Shown: one piece after another, positions 27,477 through 36,951 of the stretch
Layout of the letters: every line of letters begins with the position of its first letter
Position numbering within the stretch: the stretch's first letter is position 1
NCBI RefSeq assembly: GCF_017983445.1
Contig: NZ_JAGOBJ010000010.1
Coordinates: 124,001-188,000 of the forward strand
DNA length: 64,000 nt
Source: Halomonas sp.
GTDB lineage: Bacteria; Pseudomonadota; Gammaproteobacteria; Pseudomonadales; Halomonadaceae
Direction of reading: 5' to 3'
The notes under the pieces: generated by a model
Seen by the model: the letters and a program-made list of their open reading frames with translations, nothing else
The model's database searches: none
Told to the model about the DNA's origin: nothing
Position numbers and translations under genes: made by a program

Positions 27477-27713
27477 TTAGTTGGCGTCGCCGCGCTTACG
27501 GATATCAGCCAGAACCGTCTCGATACCTTTCTTGTCGATGATGCGCATACCCTTGGAGGAAACGCGCAGCTTGACGAAGCGGTTTTCGGATTCAACCCAA
27601 AAACGATGGGTGTGCAGGTTCGGCAAGAAACGACGACGTGTCTTACGCTGGGAGTGTGAAACGTTATTACCAGTTACCGGACGCTTGCCGGTAACCTGAC
27701 ATACTTTGGACAT
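27477..27713 (-). CDS. rpmB: 50S ribosomal protein L28
   Basis: 78 residues from ATG 27713 ([21 protein letters not shown]), the exact family start and length; the longer open frame upstream is not conserved. Sequence continues [35 protein letters not shown] as in proteobacterial L28. GAGG lies upstream within AGAGGCTCTC-like context. First gene of the rpmB-rpmG operon. Confidence 0.97.
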   Translation of the reverse strand: MSKVCQVTGKRPVTGNNVSHSQRKTRRRFLPNLHTHRFWVESENRFVKLRVSSKGMRIIDKKGIETVLADIRKRGDAN

Positions 27714-27890
27714 GAGAGCCTCCAACCGCTTGGCCAGGGTATAAGCCTGAGTGTTCAAAACTGTCGGGCAAACCGGAAGAGAGGGAGTCGACGCCGTTAA
27801 CCGCCTAGCTGTACCCAAATCCGTTATTCAACCCAAGTTTAAAGGTGGCACTTTATACCAGAGCACCCGACTACCGGCAAGCAAAACCGT

Positions 27891-27920
27891 CTAAAAAGGC
27901 GCAAAAAAGCCGCTTTTTAG
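27891..27920. terminator. Possible imperfect terminator between radC and rpmB
   Basis: CTAAAAAGGC (27891-27900) faces GCCGCTTTTTAG (27909-27920) with a two-base bulge. It lies just beyond the radC stop. Weak evidence. Confidence 0.35.
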
Positions 27921-27968
27921 TTATTTTACCTAGACAGTCGACACAAACGCCTGCTATCTAACTACTGC

Positions 27969-28643
27969 CTATAGCCAGCCGCGCTCAGCAAAAGAGACCA
28001 CGTCTCCATCTCCCACCACGAAATGATCCAATACGCGTACGTCAAAGAGGCCAAGGGCCTCTTTCAAGCGTTCGGTGATACGACGATCAGCATCGCTTGG
28101 CTCAGCCACACCGGAGGGGTGATTGTGGGCCAGGATAACGGCGCCAGCGCTAAGTTCTAATGCGCGCTTGGCAACTTCGCGGGGGTAAACGGATGCGCTG
28201 TCTAGGGTACCGCGAAACAGGGATTCATAGCGAATAATTCGGTGCTGAGTATCCAAAAAAATTACCGCGAACTCCTCATGGCCCAAATGACGCAGCTGAG
28301 AACTCAGATAATGGCGCACCAGTTCAGGCGATGTCAGCGCGTTGCCACGTGCCAGCTGGCTAGCTAAATGGCGCTTTGAAATTTCAAGTGTGGCCTGTAG
28401 TTGGGCGAATTTCGCACTACCCAAACCGTGGGCGGCGCAAAAGCTTGCCTGATCGGCTTCCAATAGCGGGCGCAGACCGCCAAATGTTGTAAGCAAGTCA
28501 CGCGCTAGATCGACCGCCGAGCGGCCCTGCACACCTACCCTCAAGAAAATCGCCAGCAGTTCCGCGTCTGAAAGCGTCTGTGCGCCCTTGGTTAACAGCT
28601 TTTCCCGTGGCCGCTCGCCCTCCGGCCAATGATTGATCCCCAT
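27969..28643 (-). CDS. radC: RadC family JAB/JAMM-domain protein
   Basis: 224 residues: N-terminal helix-hairpin-helix region (about 20-100, [12 protein letters not shown] and [15 protein letters not shown]) and a C-terminal JAB1/MPN domain with the metal motif [14 protein letters not shown] (about 172-185) plus the upstream glutamate in [10 protein letters not shown]. The cellular role is debated; RadC is no longer considered a recombination protein in the classical sense. ATG 28643 is preceded by GGGGGATGA. Diverges from coaBC, as in many gammaproteobacteria. Confidence 0.93.
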   Translation of the reverse strand: MGINHWPEGERPREKLLTKGAQTLSDAELLAIFLRVGVQGRSAVDLARDLLTTFGGLRPLLEADQASFCAAHGLGSAKFAQLQATLEISKRHLASQLARGNALTSPELVRHYLSSQLRHLGHEEFAVIFLDTQHRIIRYESLFRGTLDSASVYPREVAKRALELSAGAVILAHNHPSGVAEPSDADRRITERLKEALGLFDVRVLDHFVVGDGDVVSFAERGWL

Positions 28644-28791
28644 TCATCCCCCATTACCCTGTCCGCCCAAATACACTTACCCAAAAAAGCTCAGTAAACC
28701 TAGCTTACCTGTTATGAGCGCTAACATGCCAAATTAGTAAGACGAATGATATGGTAAGCCTCCCAAAGAACGCTCATGTGGACCCTTTGCC

Positions 28792-30054
28792 ATGGTTTCT
28801 GTTTCTGCTTCTGTTACCCCGACGACGGTATCGTCGCTTGCTGGGAAACGCATCCTCCTGGGCATTAGCGCGGGCATTGCAGCGTATAAAAGTGCATTGA
28901 TCGTGCGGCTGCTTAAGCAGGCTGGCTGTGAAGTGCGTGTGGTAATGACCAGCGGCGCCCAGGCGTTTATTACCCCGCTGACACTACAGGCGTTATCCGG
29001 CGAGCCGGTACGTACATCGCTCCTTGACCCGGAAGCCGAAGCCGGGATGGGGCATATTGAGCTCGCCCGCTGGGCGGATATCGTGCTGATCGCTCCCGCA
29101 ACGGCTGACCTGATTGCCCGGCTGGTTCTCGGCATGGCGGATGATTTGCTTACCACGCTGTGTCTGGCCAGTGAAGCGCCCAAGCTGATCGCCCCCGCCA
29201 TGAACCAGGCTATGTGGCGCCATCCGGCGACCCAGCGCAATGTAGAACAGTTGAGCGCTGATGGCTGGCAGCTCATCGGCCCTGCCGCTGGTGACCAGGC
29301 GTGTGGCGATGTCGGCCCAGGGCGCATGAGCGAACCCGATGCCATTTTTGAAGCGGTTACACGTCTCTTTTCTGCCCCTCTACTTGCAAGTAGCGGCCTT
29401 CACGTAGTGATTACTGCGGGTCCTACCCGCGAGGCGCTTGACCCGGTGCGTTATCTCTCCAACCACAGCTCGGGTAAAATGGGCTATGCCCTGGCGGCAG
29501 CGGCTATTGCTCAAGGCGCCCGCGTTACACTGATTAGCGGGCCGGTCGAGCTATCCACGCCTGCTGGCGTTACGCGTATCGACGTTGAATCCGCCGAGCA
29601 GATGCATCAAGAAGCCATGCGCCTGGCGCCTGATGCCGCGCTATTTATTGGCTGCGCCGCGGTTGCCGACTATCGCTCGGCCTCGCCTGCCGAGCACAAG
29701 CTTAAAAAGCAGGACGACAGCGACACGCTTACGCTCACGCTGATCAAAAACCCGGACATCATTGCCGATGTGGCCGCTCTGCCCGCAGGCAAGCGCCCCA
29801 TGGTCGTAGGCTTTGCCGCAGAGACGCAGCAGCTGGAGCAGTACGCCCACGATAAGCTTAATCGCAAAGGGCTTGATATGATTGTCGCCAACGACGTCTC
29901 TCAAGCGGGCCTGGGCTTTGGCAGTAACGACAATGCGGCGCTTTTACTCTGGCGCACGGCGCAAGGCACCGAGCACCGCCTGGAAGCCCCACAGCCCAAA
30001 ACCCAGCTTGCGCAGGGCATCATTCGTCAGGCGCTGGCGTTGCTGCCTGTTTAG
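28792..30054 (+). CDS. coaBC: Phosphopantothenoylcysteine synthetase/decarboxylase
   Basis: Bifunctional coenzyme A biosynthesis enzyme. 420 residues. N-terminal flavoprotein CoaC domain (about 18-195) with [11 protein letters not shown], the [11 protein letters not shown] and [17 protein letters not shown] motifs; C-terminal CoaB domain (about 205-420) beginning [30 protein letters not shown], with KKQD and the [10 protein letters not shown] stretch. A short hydrophilic N-terminal extension precedes the first domain. Followed by dut with 51 bases between, the usual order. Confidence 0.95.
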   Translation: MVSVSASVTPTTVSSLAGKRILLGISAGIAAYKSALIVRLLKQAGCEVRVVMTSGAQAFITPLTLQALSGEPVRTSLLDPEAEAGMGHIELARWADIVLIAPATADLIARLVLGMADDLLTTLCLASEAPKLIAPAMNQAMWRHPATQRNVEQLSADGWQLIGPAAGDQACGDVGPGRMSEPDAIFEAVTRLFSAPLLASSGLHVVITAGPTREALDPVRYLSNHSSGKMGYALAAAAIAQGARVTLISGPVELSTPAGVTRIDVESAEQMHQEAMRLAPDAALFIGCAAVADYRSASPAEHKLKKQDDSDTLTLTLIKNPDIIADVAALPAGKRPMVVGFAAETQQLEQYAHDKLNRKGLDMIVANDVSQAGLGFGSNDNAALLLWRTAQGTEHRLEAPQPKTQLAQGIIRQALALLPV

Positions 30055-30105
30055 CACCTGTTTTCAACGTCACTTTTTAATATCGTTTTGATGCTGGAGC
30101 CACTT

Positions 30106-30564
30106 ATGACTACCCGCCCCCGTCTGCAGTGCAAAGTGCTTGATGAGCGCCTGCATGACTATATGCCGCACTATGCGACCGAAGGTTCCGCTGGCATGGA
30201 CCTGCGGGCATTGCTCGATGAGCCGTTGACGCTACAGCCTGGTGAATGCCAGCTCGTACGAACGGGTCTTGCCATCTATATTGAAGACCCAAGCCTTGCC
30301 GGCATGATTCTTCCCCGCTCCGGCCTTGGTCATAAACATGGCATTGTATTGGGCAATCTGGTGGGTCTGATCGATTCCGACTACCAGGGTGAGCTTATGG
30401 TATCGGTGTGGAACCGAGGTCAGAGCGCCTTTACGCTGTCGCCTTTTGAGCGACTCGCGCAATATGTGCTCGTCCCTGTGGTGCAAGCCGAACTTTCCAT
30501 TGTGGATGCTTTTACTGACTCCACCCGGGGCAGCGGCGGCTTTGGCAGCACAGGCCGCCAATAA
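30106..30564 (+). CDS. dut: Deoxyuridine 5'-triphosphate nucleotidohydrolase (dUTPase)
   Basis: Hydrolyses dUTP to dUMP, preventing uracil incorporation and supplying the dTMP precursor. 152 residues from ATG 30106, which has GGAG six bases upstream; upstream in-frame TTG and ATG codons (30088, 30091) lack this site. All trimeric dUTPase motifs are visible: [28 protein letters not shown], and the C-terminal [11 protein letters not shown]. Confidence 0.95.
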   Translation: MTTRPRLQCKVLDERLHDYMPHYATEGSAGMDLRALLDEPLTLQPGECQLVRTGLAIYIEDPSLAGMILPRSGLGHKHGIVLGNLVGLIDSDYQGELMVSVWNRGQSAFTLSPFERLAQYVLVPVVQAELSIVDAFTDSTRGSGGFGSTGRQ

Positions 30565-30601
30565 CCGTACTGGCCATCAACACCGACAAGCGCAAGCCCG
30601 G

Positions 30602-30633
30602 CTAACGTTACGTAGTACTAACATTACGTAGTA
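30602..30633 (+). repeat. Tandem 16-bp direct repeat upstream of algC
   Basis: CTAACGTTACGTAGTA (30602-30617) is followed immediately by CTAACATTACGTAGTA (30618-30633), differing at one base. Each contains the palindrome TACGTA. The array ends 13 bases before the algC ATG and overlaps the position of its ribosome-binding region. Could be an operator pair or a simple duplication. Confidence 0.85.
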
Positions 30634-30646
30634 ACAGGAAGAGCGA

Positions 30647-32032
30647 ATGGACGTACCTGCTTCGATTTTTCGTGCTTATGATATTCGCGGCATCGTCGAT
30701 AAAACGCTGAGCGAATCAACCACAGAATGGATTGGCCGCGCCGTGGGTGCCGAGGCGGCGGCGCGCGGCGAGCAAACCGTTATTGTTGCCCGGGATGGGC
30801 GCCTGTCCGGCGAGCGCCTGCAAGCGGCGCTGATTCGTGGCCTGACAGCCGCTGGGCGCGACGTTATCGATATCGGCATGGTACCCACGCCCGCGCTCTA
30901 CTTTGCCACTCACACGCTGCCTGAGAGCCGCTCGGGGGTAATGGTCACCGGTAGCCACAACCCGCCGGACTATAATGGCTTCAAGATCGTCCTGGCAGGA
31001 GAAACGCTGTCAGGAGAAGCCATTGCCGCGCTTTTTGAGCGCATTCAAACTGGCGAGCTAACCACTGGCCAGGGCAGCGTTCGTCAGCACGATATCCGCA
31101 GCACCTATCTTGCGCGCATTCTGGAAGACGTGCACGTTAAGCGGCCTTTAAAAGCGGTCGTGGATTGCGGCAACGGCGTTGCTGGCGAGCTTGGCCCGCA
31201 GTTGATCGAGCGGCTAGGCGTTAAGACCACAGCCTTGTTTGCTGATATTGACGGCCACTTTCCCAATCATCACCCTGACCCCGGCAAGCCTGAAAATCTG
31301 CAGGACCTGATCAAGAGCGTTCAGGCAACCGGTGCCGATATCGGGCTGGCCTTTGATGGCGATGGTGACCGGGTTGGCGTGGTCACCCCGCGTGGCAGAA
31401 TCATTTACGCCGACCATCTTTTGATGGCCTTTGCCACCGACATGCTTTCGCGCAACCCGGGCGCCAGGGTGATTTTTGATATCAAGTGCACCGGCAATCT
31501 TACCCGTGTGATTAGCGAGGCCGGTGGCGAGCCTGAAATGTGGCGCACCGGCCACTCGCTGATCAAAGCGCGCATGCGGGAAACCAATGCTCAGTTGGGT
31601 GGGGAAATGAGCGGCCATATTTTCTTCAAAGAACGTTGGTATGGTTTTGATGACGGTCTTTACGCCGCCGCACGTCTGCTGGAAATTCTGGCGCTTTATA
31701 ACGAAGATGCAGACGCCTTTTTTGACCGCTTTCCTCAGGATCTAAGCACGCCGGAAATCAATATAATCGTAAGTGATGAAGAGAAATTTGGCCTGATTGA
31801 AGCGCTTGCCCGCACGGGCGACTTCGGCGAAGGTATCAAAACCACGCTGGATGGCATTCGTATCGACTACGCCGATGGCTGGGGGTTATGTCGTGCCTCC
31901 AACACCACACCTGCGCTAGTGATGCGCTTTGAGGGGAAAAACGCAGAAGCACTGGCGCGAATAAGGGAACGCTTTGCCAACGCCTTAACACGCGTTGCCC
32001 CAACGCTCAAGATTCCCGAAACGCCGGTTTAA
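30647..32032 (+). CDS. algC: Phosphomannomutase/phosphoglucomutase
   Basis: 461-residue alpha-D-phosphohexomutase. Active-site phosphoserine loop TGSHNPPDYNG (about 101-111), metal-binding loop DGDGDR (about 239-244), sugar-binding loop GGEMSGHIFF (about 322-331), and a C-terminal phosphate-binding region RASNTTPALVMRFEG. N-terminus IFRAYDIRGIVDKTL is typical for PMM/PGM of the Pseudomonas AlgC type. Supplies sugar phosphates for exopolysaccharide and lipopolysaccharide. Between dut and argB as in pseudomonads. Confidence 0.93.
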   Translation: MDVPASIFRAYDIRGIVDKTLSESTTEWIGRAVGAEAAARGEQTVIVARDGRLSGERLQAALIRGLTAAGRDVIDIGMVPTPALYFATHTLPESRSGVMVTGSHNPPDYNGFKIVLAGETLSGEAIAALFERIQTGELTTGQGSVRQHDIRSTYLARILEDVHVKRPLKAVVDCGNGVAGELGPQLIERLGVKTTALFADIDGHFPNHHPDPGKPENLQDLIKSVQATGADIGLAFDGDGDRVGVVTPRGRIIYADHLLMAFATDMLSRNPGARVIFDIKCTGNLTRVISEAGGEPEMWRTGHSLIKARMRETNAQLGGEMSGHIFFKERWYGFDDGLYAAARLLEILALYNEDADAFFDRFPQDLSTPEINIIVSDEEKFGLIEALARTGDFGEGIKTTLDGIRIDYADGWGLCRASNTTPALVMRFEGKNAEALARIRERFANALTRVAPTLKIPETPV

Positions 32033-32120
32033 GCGCACTTTGGTAAGCGCAACACGATAATAATAGCCGTGAACCACGTACTATCTAGGCAAAAGAACAC
32101 TGGACAAAAGAAAACAGTAA

Positions 32121-33035
<915 letters not shown>

Positions 33036-33056
33036 CCGCGACGGAGGGCTAACGTC

Positions 33057-33665
33057 ATGAGCGACGATCAAAAACCTCGCCGCCGCGAGCAGATTCTTCA
33101 GGCGCTTGCGTTAATGCTTGAAGAAGACAGCGGAAAACGGATTACTACGGCCGCCCTGGCGCGTCAGGTAGGCGTTTCTGAGGCAGCACTTTATCGCCAC
33201 TTTCCCAGTAAAGCGCGGATGTTTGAAGGCTTAATCGACTTTATTGAAGAGAGTATTTTTGCGCGCATTACGCGGATTCTGGAAGACGTACCTGAGGCCA
33301 CCGCACGCTGCGGCACGATTCTGGCGCTGCTACTGGGCTTTGCCGAGAAAAATCCAGGGCTTGCCCGGGTGATGGGCGGAGACGTTTTGACCGGTGAAAC
33401 CGCGCGCCTGCGCCAGCGTGTTCATCAGCTGTTTGAACGCCTTGAAATGCAGCTGAAACAGATCATCCGCGAAGCCGAGCTGCGCGAAGGCCGCCGCCCG
33501 AGCATTCCCGCATCAGCGGCCGCCAACCTGTTAATCACCCAGGCGGAAGGCCGTATCTCTCAATATGTACGCAGCGATTTCAAGCGGCTGCCCACAGAGT
33601 ACTGGGAAGATCAGTGGGCACTTTTAGCCAGCCAGCTCCTGCGCGCGGCGCCCCAACCGGCTTAA
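33057..33665 (+). CDS. slmA: Nucleoid occlusion factor SlmA (TetR family)
   Basis: 202 residues. N-terminal TetR helix-turn-helix (about 10-60: REQILQALALMLEEDSGKRITTAALARQVGVSEAALYRHFPSKARMFEGL) and the SlmA-type C-terminal domain (FIEESIFARITRILED, QLKQIIREAELREG). SlmA binds DNA and FtsZ to block division over the chromosome. Starts 21 bases after argB with GGAGGG upstream. Followed by a hairpin. Confidence 0.92.
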   Translation: MSDDQKPRRREQILQALALMLEEDSGKRITTAALARQVGVSEAALYRHFPSKARMFEGLIDFIEESIFARITRILEDVPEATARCGTILALLLGFAEKNPGLARVMGGDVLTGETARLRQRVHQLFERLEMQLKQIIREAELREGRRPSIPASAAANLLITQAEGRISQYVRSDFKRLPTEYWEDQWALLASQLLRAAPQPA

Positions 33666-33697
33666 CTATTTGTATTACCACGCTTACAACTACGCAT

Positions 33698-33731
33698 GTG
33701 GCCAACAGGGCAGTTGGCCACCCTCTTCTTC
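33698..33731 (+). terminator. Hairpin terminator after slmA
   Basis: GTGGCCAAC (33698-33706) and GTTGGCCAC (33713-33721) form a perfect 9-bp stem around AGGGCA, followed by the pyrimidine run CCTCTTCTTCT. Confidence 0.6.
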
Positions 33732-33753
33732 TGACGCATAACTCGCTGCTGCC

Positions 33754-33769
33754 AAAGGAAGGCTCCTTT
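33754..33769 (+). promoter_or_regulatory. Hairpin covering the ribosome-binding site of the 99-residue gene
   Basis: AAAGGA (33754-33759) and TCCTTT (33764-33769) pair around AGGC. The left arm is the Shine-Dalgarno sequence and the right arm reaches the TTG start, so the folded form would block initiation. Confidence 0.5.
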
Positions 33770-34068
33770 TGAATATCACCCATCTTGAACACACGGTTAT
33801 CGCGCTGATCTTTCAAGCTTTGCTTTGGCCGTTTGTGGGCCGTTGGGTGGCGGGCTCGTTAATCGTGGCGGTCTTTTTAGGACGTGAGATTGCTCAGCAC
33901 GAATATGCCGGCGGAGGCGCGAATGAGGTGTGGTATCTCTATGGGCTGTTCAACCACTGGTCACTAGATTCATTTTTGGATTTTACGGCCCCGGCTCTCG
34001 CCTGTGCCTGTGTCGCATCAATCATGCCAGGCAGCTGGCTGTGGAAATACATCAAAGCGCGACGCTAG
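33769..34068 (+). CDS. Small membrane protein resembling phage-type 'GREhaQxEY' proteins
   Basis: 99 residues, TTG start. LEHTVIALIFQALLWPFVG and the following segment form one or two membrane helices (about 5-40), then FLGREIAQHEYAGGG, a motif I recall from small membrane proteins in tailed-phage lysis regions (GREhAQAEY); a last hydrophobic stretch (about 65-88) precedes a basic tail. No other phage gene is nearby. The TTG has AAGGA nine bases upstream within a hairpin. Function unknown; the phage link is from memory. Confidence 0.6.
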   Translation: MNITHLEHTVIALIFQALLWPFVGRWVAGSLIVAVFLGREIAQHEYAGGGANEVWYLYGLFNHWSLDSFLDFTAPALACACVASIMPGSWLWKYIKARR

Positions 34069-34097
34069 AAAATAGCCCAGACCCATAAAACGACCAT

Positions 34098-34136
34098 AAA
34101 AAACCGGCGCTCCAATCAATAGAGGCCGGTTTTTTT
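34098..34136. terminator. Bidirectional rho-independent terminator before rpoH
   Basis: AAAAAACCGGC (34098-34108) pairs with GCCGGTTTTTT region (34126-34136), loop about 17 bases, with T-runs on both strands. It separates the 99-residue gene from the convergent rpoH. Confidence 0.85.
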
Positions 34137-34178
34137 AACGATGCAAAGCTCTGGCTAGGCAAAGCTGACTATGTAGGC

Positions 34179-35045
34179 TTACGCTGCGATAGCATCGCCC
34201 ATTTTTTGGCGCAGCTTTTTCATCGCGTTCTTTTCGAGCTGACGGATACGCTCGGCGCTTACACCATACACATCTGCCAAGTCATGCAGGGTCGCTTTAT
34301 TATCGGTAAGCCAGCGACGCTGCAAGATATCCCGCGAGCGTTCGTCCAGACCTTTCAAGGCAAGCTGCAAGCGGCGCGTTGAGTCTTCCTCAAAGTCGCT
34401 GTCTTCAAGCTTGGTGGCCGGGTCCGCCGAGGCATCATCCAGGAAATAGGCCGGTGCCTGGTAAGCGCTCTCTTCATCGTCGTTTGGCGCAGCATCAAAG
34501 CCTGCATCGTAAGCAGACAAACGCCCTTCCATATCGCGTACTATCTCGGGCTTAACATCGAGATCTTTGGCAATGGCATTGACTTCGTCGTTATTCAACC
34601 AGGCAAGACGCTTCTTGGCGCTGCGCAGGTTAAAGAACAATTTACGCTGGGCTTTGGTAGTAGCGATTTTAACGATCCGCCAGTTACGCAGCACAAACTC
34701 GTGAATTTCCGCCTTGATCCAATGAACCGCAAACGAAACCAGGCGCACCCCTTGATTGGGGTCAAAGCGCTTGACGGCTTTCATCAAGCCAACGTTACCT
34801 TCCTGAATCAAATCAGCCTGGGGCAGCCCATAACCCGAATAACTGCGGGCGATATGCACCACAAAACGTAGATGCGACAGTACCAGGCGGCGTGCTGCCT
34901 CTAGATCGCCATCATCGTACAGACGAAAGGCAAGCTCCCGCTCTTCTTCAACACTCAGCACCGAAATGCCGTTAACCGCTCGAATATAGCCCCCCAGGTC
35001 GTGACCTGGAGAAAGCTGTCCCACCGGTAGAAGACTAGTGCTCAT
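34179..35045 (-). CDS. rpoH: RNA polymerase sigma-32 (heat-shock sigma factor)
   Basis: 288 residues from ATG 35045 ([17 protein letters not shown]), the usual length. Region 2 ([38 protein letters not shown]), the RpoH box QRKLFFNLR at 133-141 that is diagnostic for sigma-32, and region 4 helix-turn-helix near the end ([27 protein letters not shown]). An upstream in-frame ATG (35066) would add seven residues and remove the GGGAG site. Downstream of ftsX, the conserved ftsY-ftsE-ftsX-rpoH order. 200 bases precede it, holding its promoters and several small hairpins. Confidence 0.95.
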   Translation of the reverse strand: MSTSLLPVGQLSPGHDLGGYIRAVNGISVLSVEEERELAFRLYDDGDLEAARRLVLSHLRFVVHIARSYSGYGLPQADLIQEGNVGLMKAVKRFDPNQGVRLVSFAVHWIKAEIHEFVLRNWRIVKIATTKAQRKLFFNLRSAKKRLAWLNNDEVNAIAKDLDVKPEIVRDMEGRLSAYDAGFDAAPNDDEESAYQAPAYFLDDASADPATKLEDSDFEEDSTRRLQLALKGLDERSRDILQRRWLTDNKATLHDLADVYGVSAERIRQLEKNAMKKLRQKMGDAIAA

Positions 35046-35245
35046 GTGCAGGTGGTCTCCCTTCAAACCTATCGTGGTTGACGTACGTGGTTGAAATCAA
35101 ACCGTACGCCTCAATTAACAACTAAGACCTTACTAAAAAGGCAAGGTTCACTTATTTCGTCTGGCGTTTATCGCCAAAGCCCTTGGGCTAGCGGTATCCA
35201 GGGTAATTAACCCTTGTTACCGTTAGCGGACACCGGGTAATCACT

Positions 35246-36286
35246 TCAGCGTGGGCGGATGCTGGAAAGATGACGGGTTACTGCAAGCCAAGCGCCCAGC
35301 CAGCCTAATAGTGTACTGCAGGATAGCAAAATTATAGAGCCTGTGATATCCAACTGTGGTAATGAAAAGCTTGCGCCGTAACTTGCGGCAAGCGCCGCCA
35401 CCGGAAGCGATAGCCAGTGGTTGCCCAACCCCAGCAAACCTAACGATAAAATCCCGCCTCCCAAGCCATACCATGCGCCACTGTATAAAAATGGTCGACG
35501 CACAAAAGCATGAGTAGCACCGATCAGCATTACCACTTCGATTTCCCTACGCCTGCTTTCTACCGCCAGACGAATCGTATTGCCTACCACCAGCAGTACG
35601 CCCAGCCCAAACAGCATGCCTAGGGCTAACGCTACCCGCCGCCCAAGCGCTGCCAAATGACGTAACCGCTCAACCCAGGCTAAATCAACCCTGACTTCAT
35701 CCACGCCTGCCAGAGCTTCCAATGTTATGGCCAGCTGCTGCATGGCCGCTGGCTCGACATCTTGGGGCCGAACCACAATGCTTGCCGGGAGCGGATTGTC
35801 ATCAAGCCCTGCCAGCACATCATCCAGCCCCAGAGACTGCTGGAACTCAGCCATACCCTGCTCGGCACTGATCATGCGCGTATCGAGGACCGCCTGCTCA
35901 GCGCTTACCGCCTCTTCAATCCTTACCGCCTGATCCGCATCGACGGACGTTGCCAGATAGACAGTGAGCGTGGCGCTCTCATCAAGTTCTGCATCCAATA
36001 ACCGAGCGCTGTCCAGGGTTAGCCATAGCGCGGCGGGAAGCACCAACGCGATCGCAATCGCGAGCATGGTGAGCAGGTTGCCTACCGGATGGCGCACCAG
36101 CCGATAAAAGCTGTCCCAGCTCATCGCCCTGTGGTGGCGCCCCCAGGCACGCATACGGCTTGAAAACCGGGTTTGCTGAGTGTTTGCTCCGCGACGCTTG
36201 GGCGCCTCCTGACGTGGCGCTGGCGCGTTACGCTTTGCCCGGGGTGCCGCGCCGGTTGGGCGCCGGGGTGTCGTGGCACGTTTCAT
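35246..36286 (-). CDS. ftsX: Cell division ABC-transporter-like permease FtsX
   Basis: 346 residues. A basic, proline-rich cytoplasmic extension (1-55, RRPTGAAPRAKRNAPAPRQ), a first membrane helix (about 74-95), a periplasmic domain (about 100-215) that in the family contacts the EnvC/amidase system, and three C-terminal helices within an FtsX permease domain. With FtsE it controls septal peptidoglycan hydrolysis. ATG overlaps the ftsE stop by four bases. Confidence 0.95.
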   Translation of the reverse strand: MKRATTPRRPTGAAPRAKRNAPAPRQEAPKRRGANTQQTRFSSRMRAWGRHHRAMSWDSFYRLVRHPVGNLLTMLAIAIALVLPAALWLTLDSARLLDAELDESATLTVYLATSVDADQAVRIEEAVSAEQAVLDTRMISAEQGMAEFQQSLGLDDVLAGLDDNPLPASIVVRPQDVEPAAMQQLAITLEALAGVDEVRVDLAWVERLRHLAALGRRVALALGMLFGLGVLLVVGNTIRLAVESRRREIEVVMLIGATHAFVRRPFLYSGAWYGLGGGILSLGLLGLGNHWLSLPVAALAASYGASFSLPQLDITGSIILLSCSTLLGWLGAWLAVTRHLSSIRPR

Positions 36287-36951
36287 ACGGCTCCCTCATC
36301 GCCGACCAGGCGCCCATCACGCAAGCGTAAAATGCGGTGCCGCAAGCGTGCAATCAAGGCAAGATCGTGGCTTGCGATCATGACTGTCGTCCCGATACGA
36401 TTGAAGTCCTCGAACAGCGCCATGATGTCTGCGGAAAGCTGCGGATCCAGGTTGCCCGTCGGCTCGTCGGCAAGCAGCAGGGCGGGCTTATTGACGACCG
36501 CCCGGGCGATGCCTACCCGCTGCTGTTCGCCGCCGGAAAGCTCGACTGGCAGGGCTTTTTCACGGTGTAGCAGGCCAACCTTATCCAGCGCGGCTCGGAC
36601 GCGGCGCGCCGTTTCCCGTGGTTCAATACCCTGAATTTCCAAGGGCAGCGAAACGTTGTGAAACACGCTTCTATCGAACAGCAACTGATGGTCCTGAAAG
36701 ACCACGCCTATTTGACGCCGATAGAAAGGCACCTGGCTTGAGTGAAGCTGCGCGATATCATGCCCTGCCACGACGATTCGGCCACGGCTGGGCTTTTCAA
36801 GGCGCATAATCAAGCGTAACAAGGAGCTTTTACCCGCGCCGGAATGGCCGGTTAAAAACACCATTTCACCGCGTTTCACACGAAAATCCAGATGCGCCAG
36901 GGCTTCGAAGCGTCCTCCGTAGCGCTTGCCAACATGCTCAAAAGCGATCAT
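36283..36951 (-). CDS. ftsE: Cell division ATP-binding protein FtsE
   Basis: 222-residue ABC ATPase. Walker A GHSGAGKS (35-42), signature [14 protein letters not shown], Walker [13 protein letters not shown], and switch histidine in IASHDLALI. Partners the FtsX permease in the divisome. The start overlaps the ftsY stop by four bases (ATGA), so ftsY, ftsE and ftsX are translationally coupled. Confidence 0.97.
   Translation of the reverse strand: MIAFEHVGKRYGGRFEALAHLDFRVKRGEMVFLTGHSGAGKSSLLRLIMRLEKPSRGRIVVAGHDIAQLHSSQVPFYRRQIGVVFQDHQLLFDRSVFHNVSLPLEIQGIEPRETARRVRAALDKVGLLHREKALPVELSGGEQQRVGIARAVVNKPALLLADEPTGNLDPQLSADIMALFEDFNRIGTTVMIASHDLALIARLRHRILRLRDGRLVGDEGAV

Noticed and set aside
28734-29345. 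Reverse open frame over the start of coaBC
   Set aside because: Low-complexity Ser/Ala-rich translation antisense to the conserved CoaC domain.
35046-35245. Possible structured RNA gene in the ftsX-rpoH gap
   Set aside because: Several short hairpins (for example around 35162-35188 and 35200-35214) but no tRNA or known RNA pattern; more likely rpoH promoter and leader sequence.
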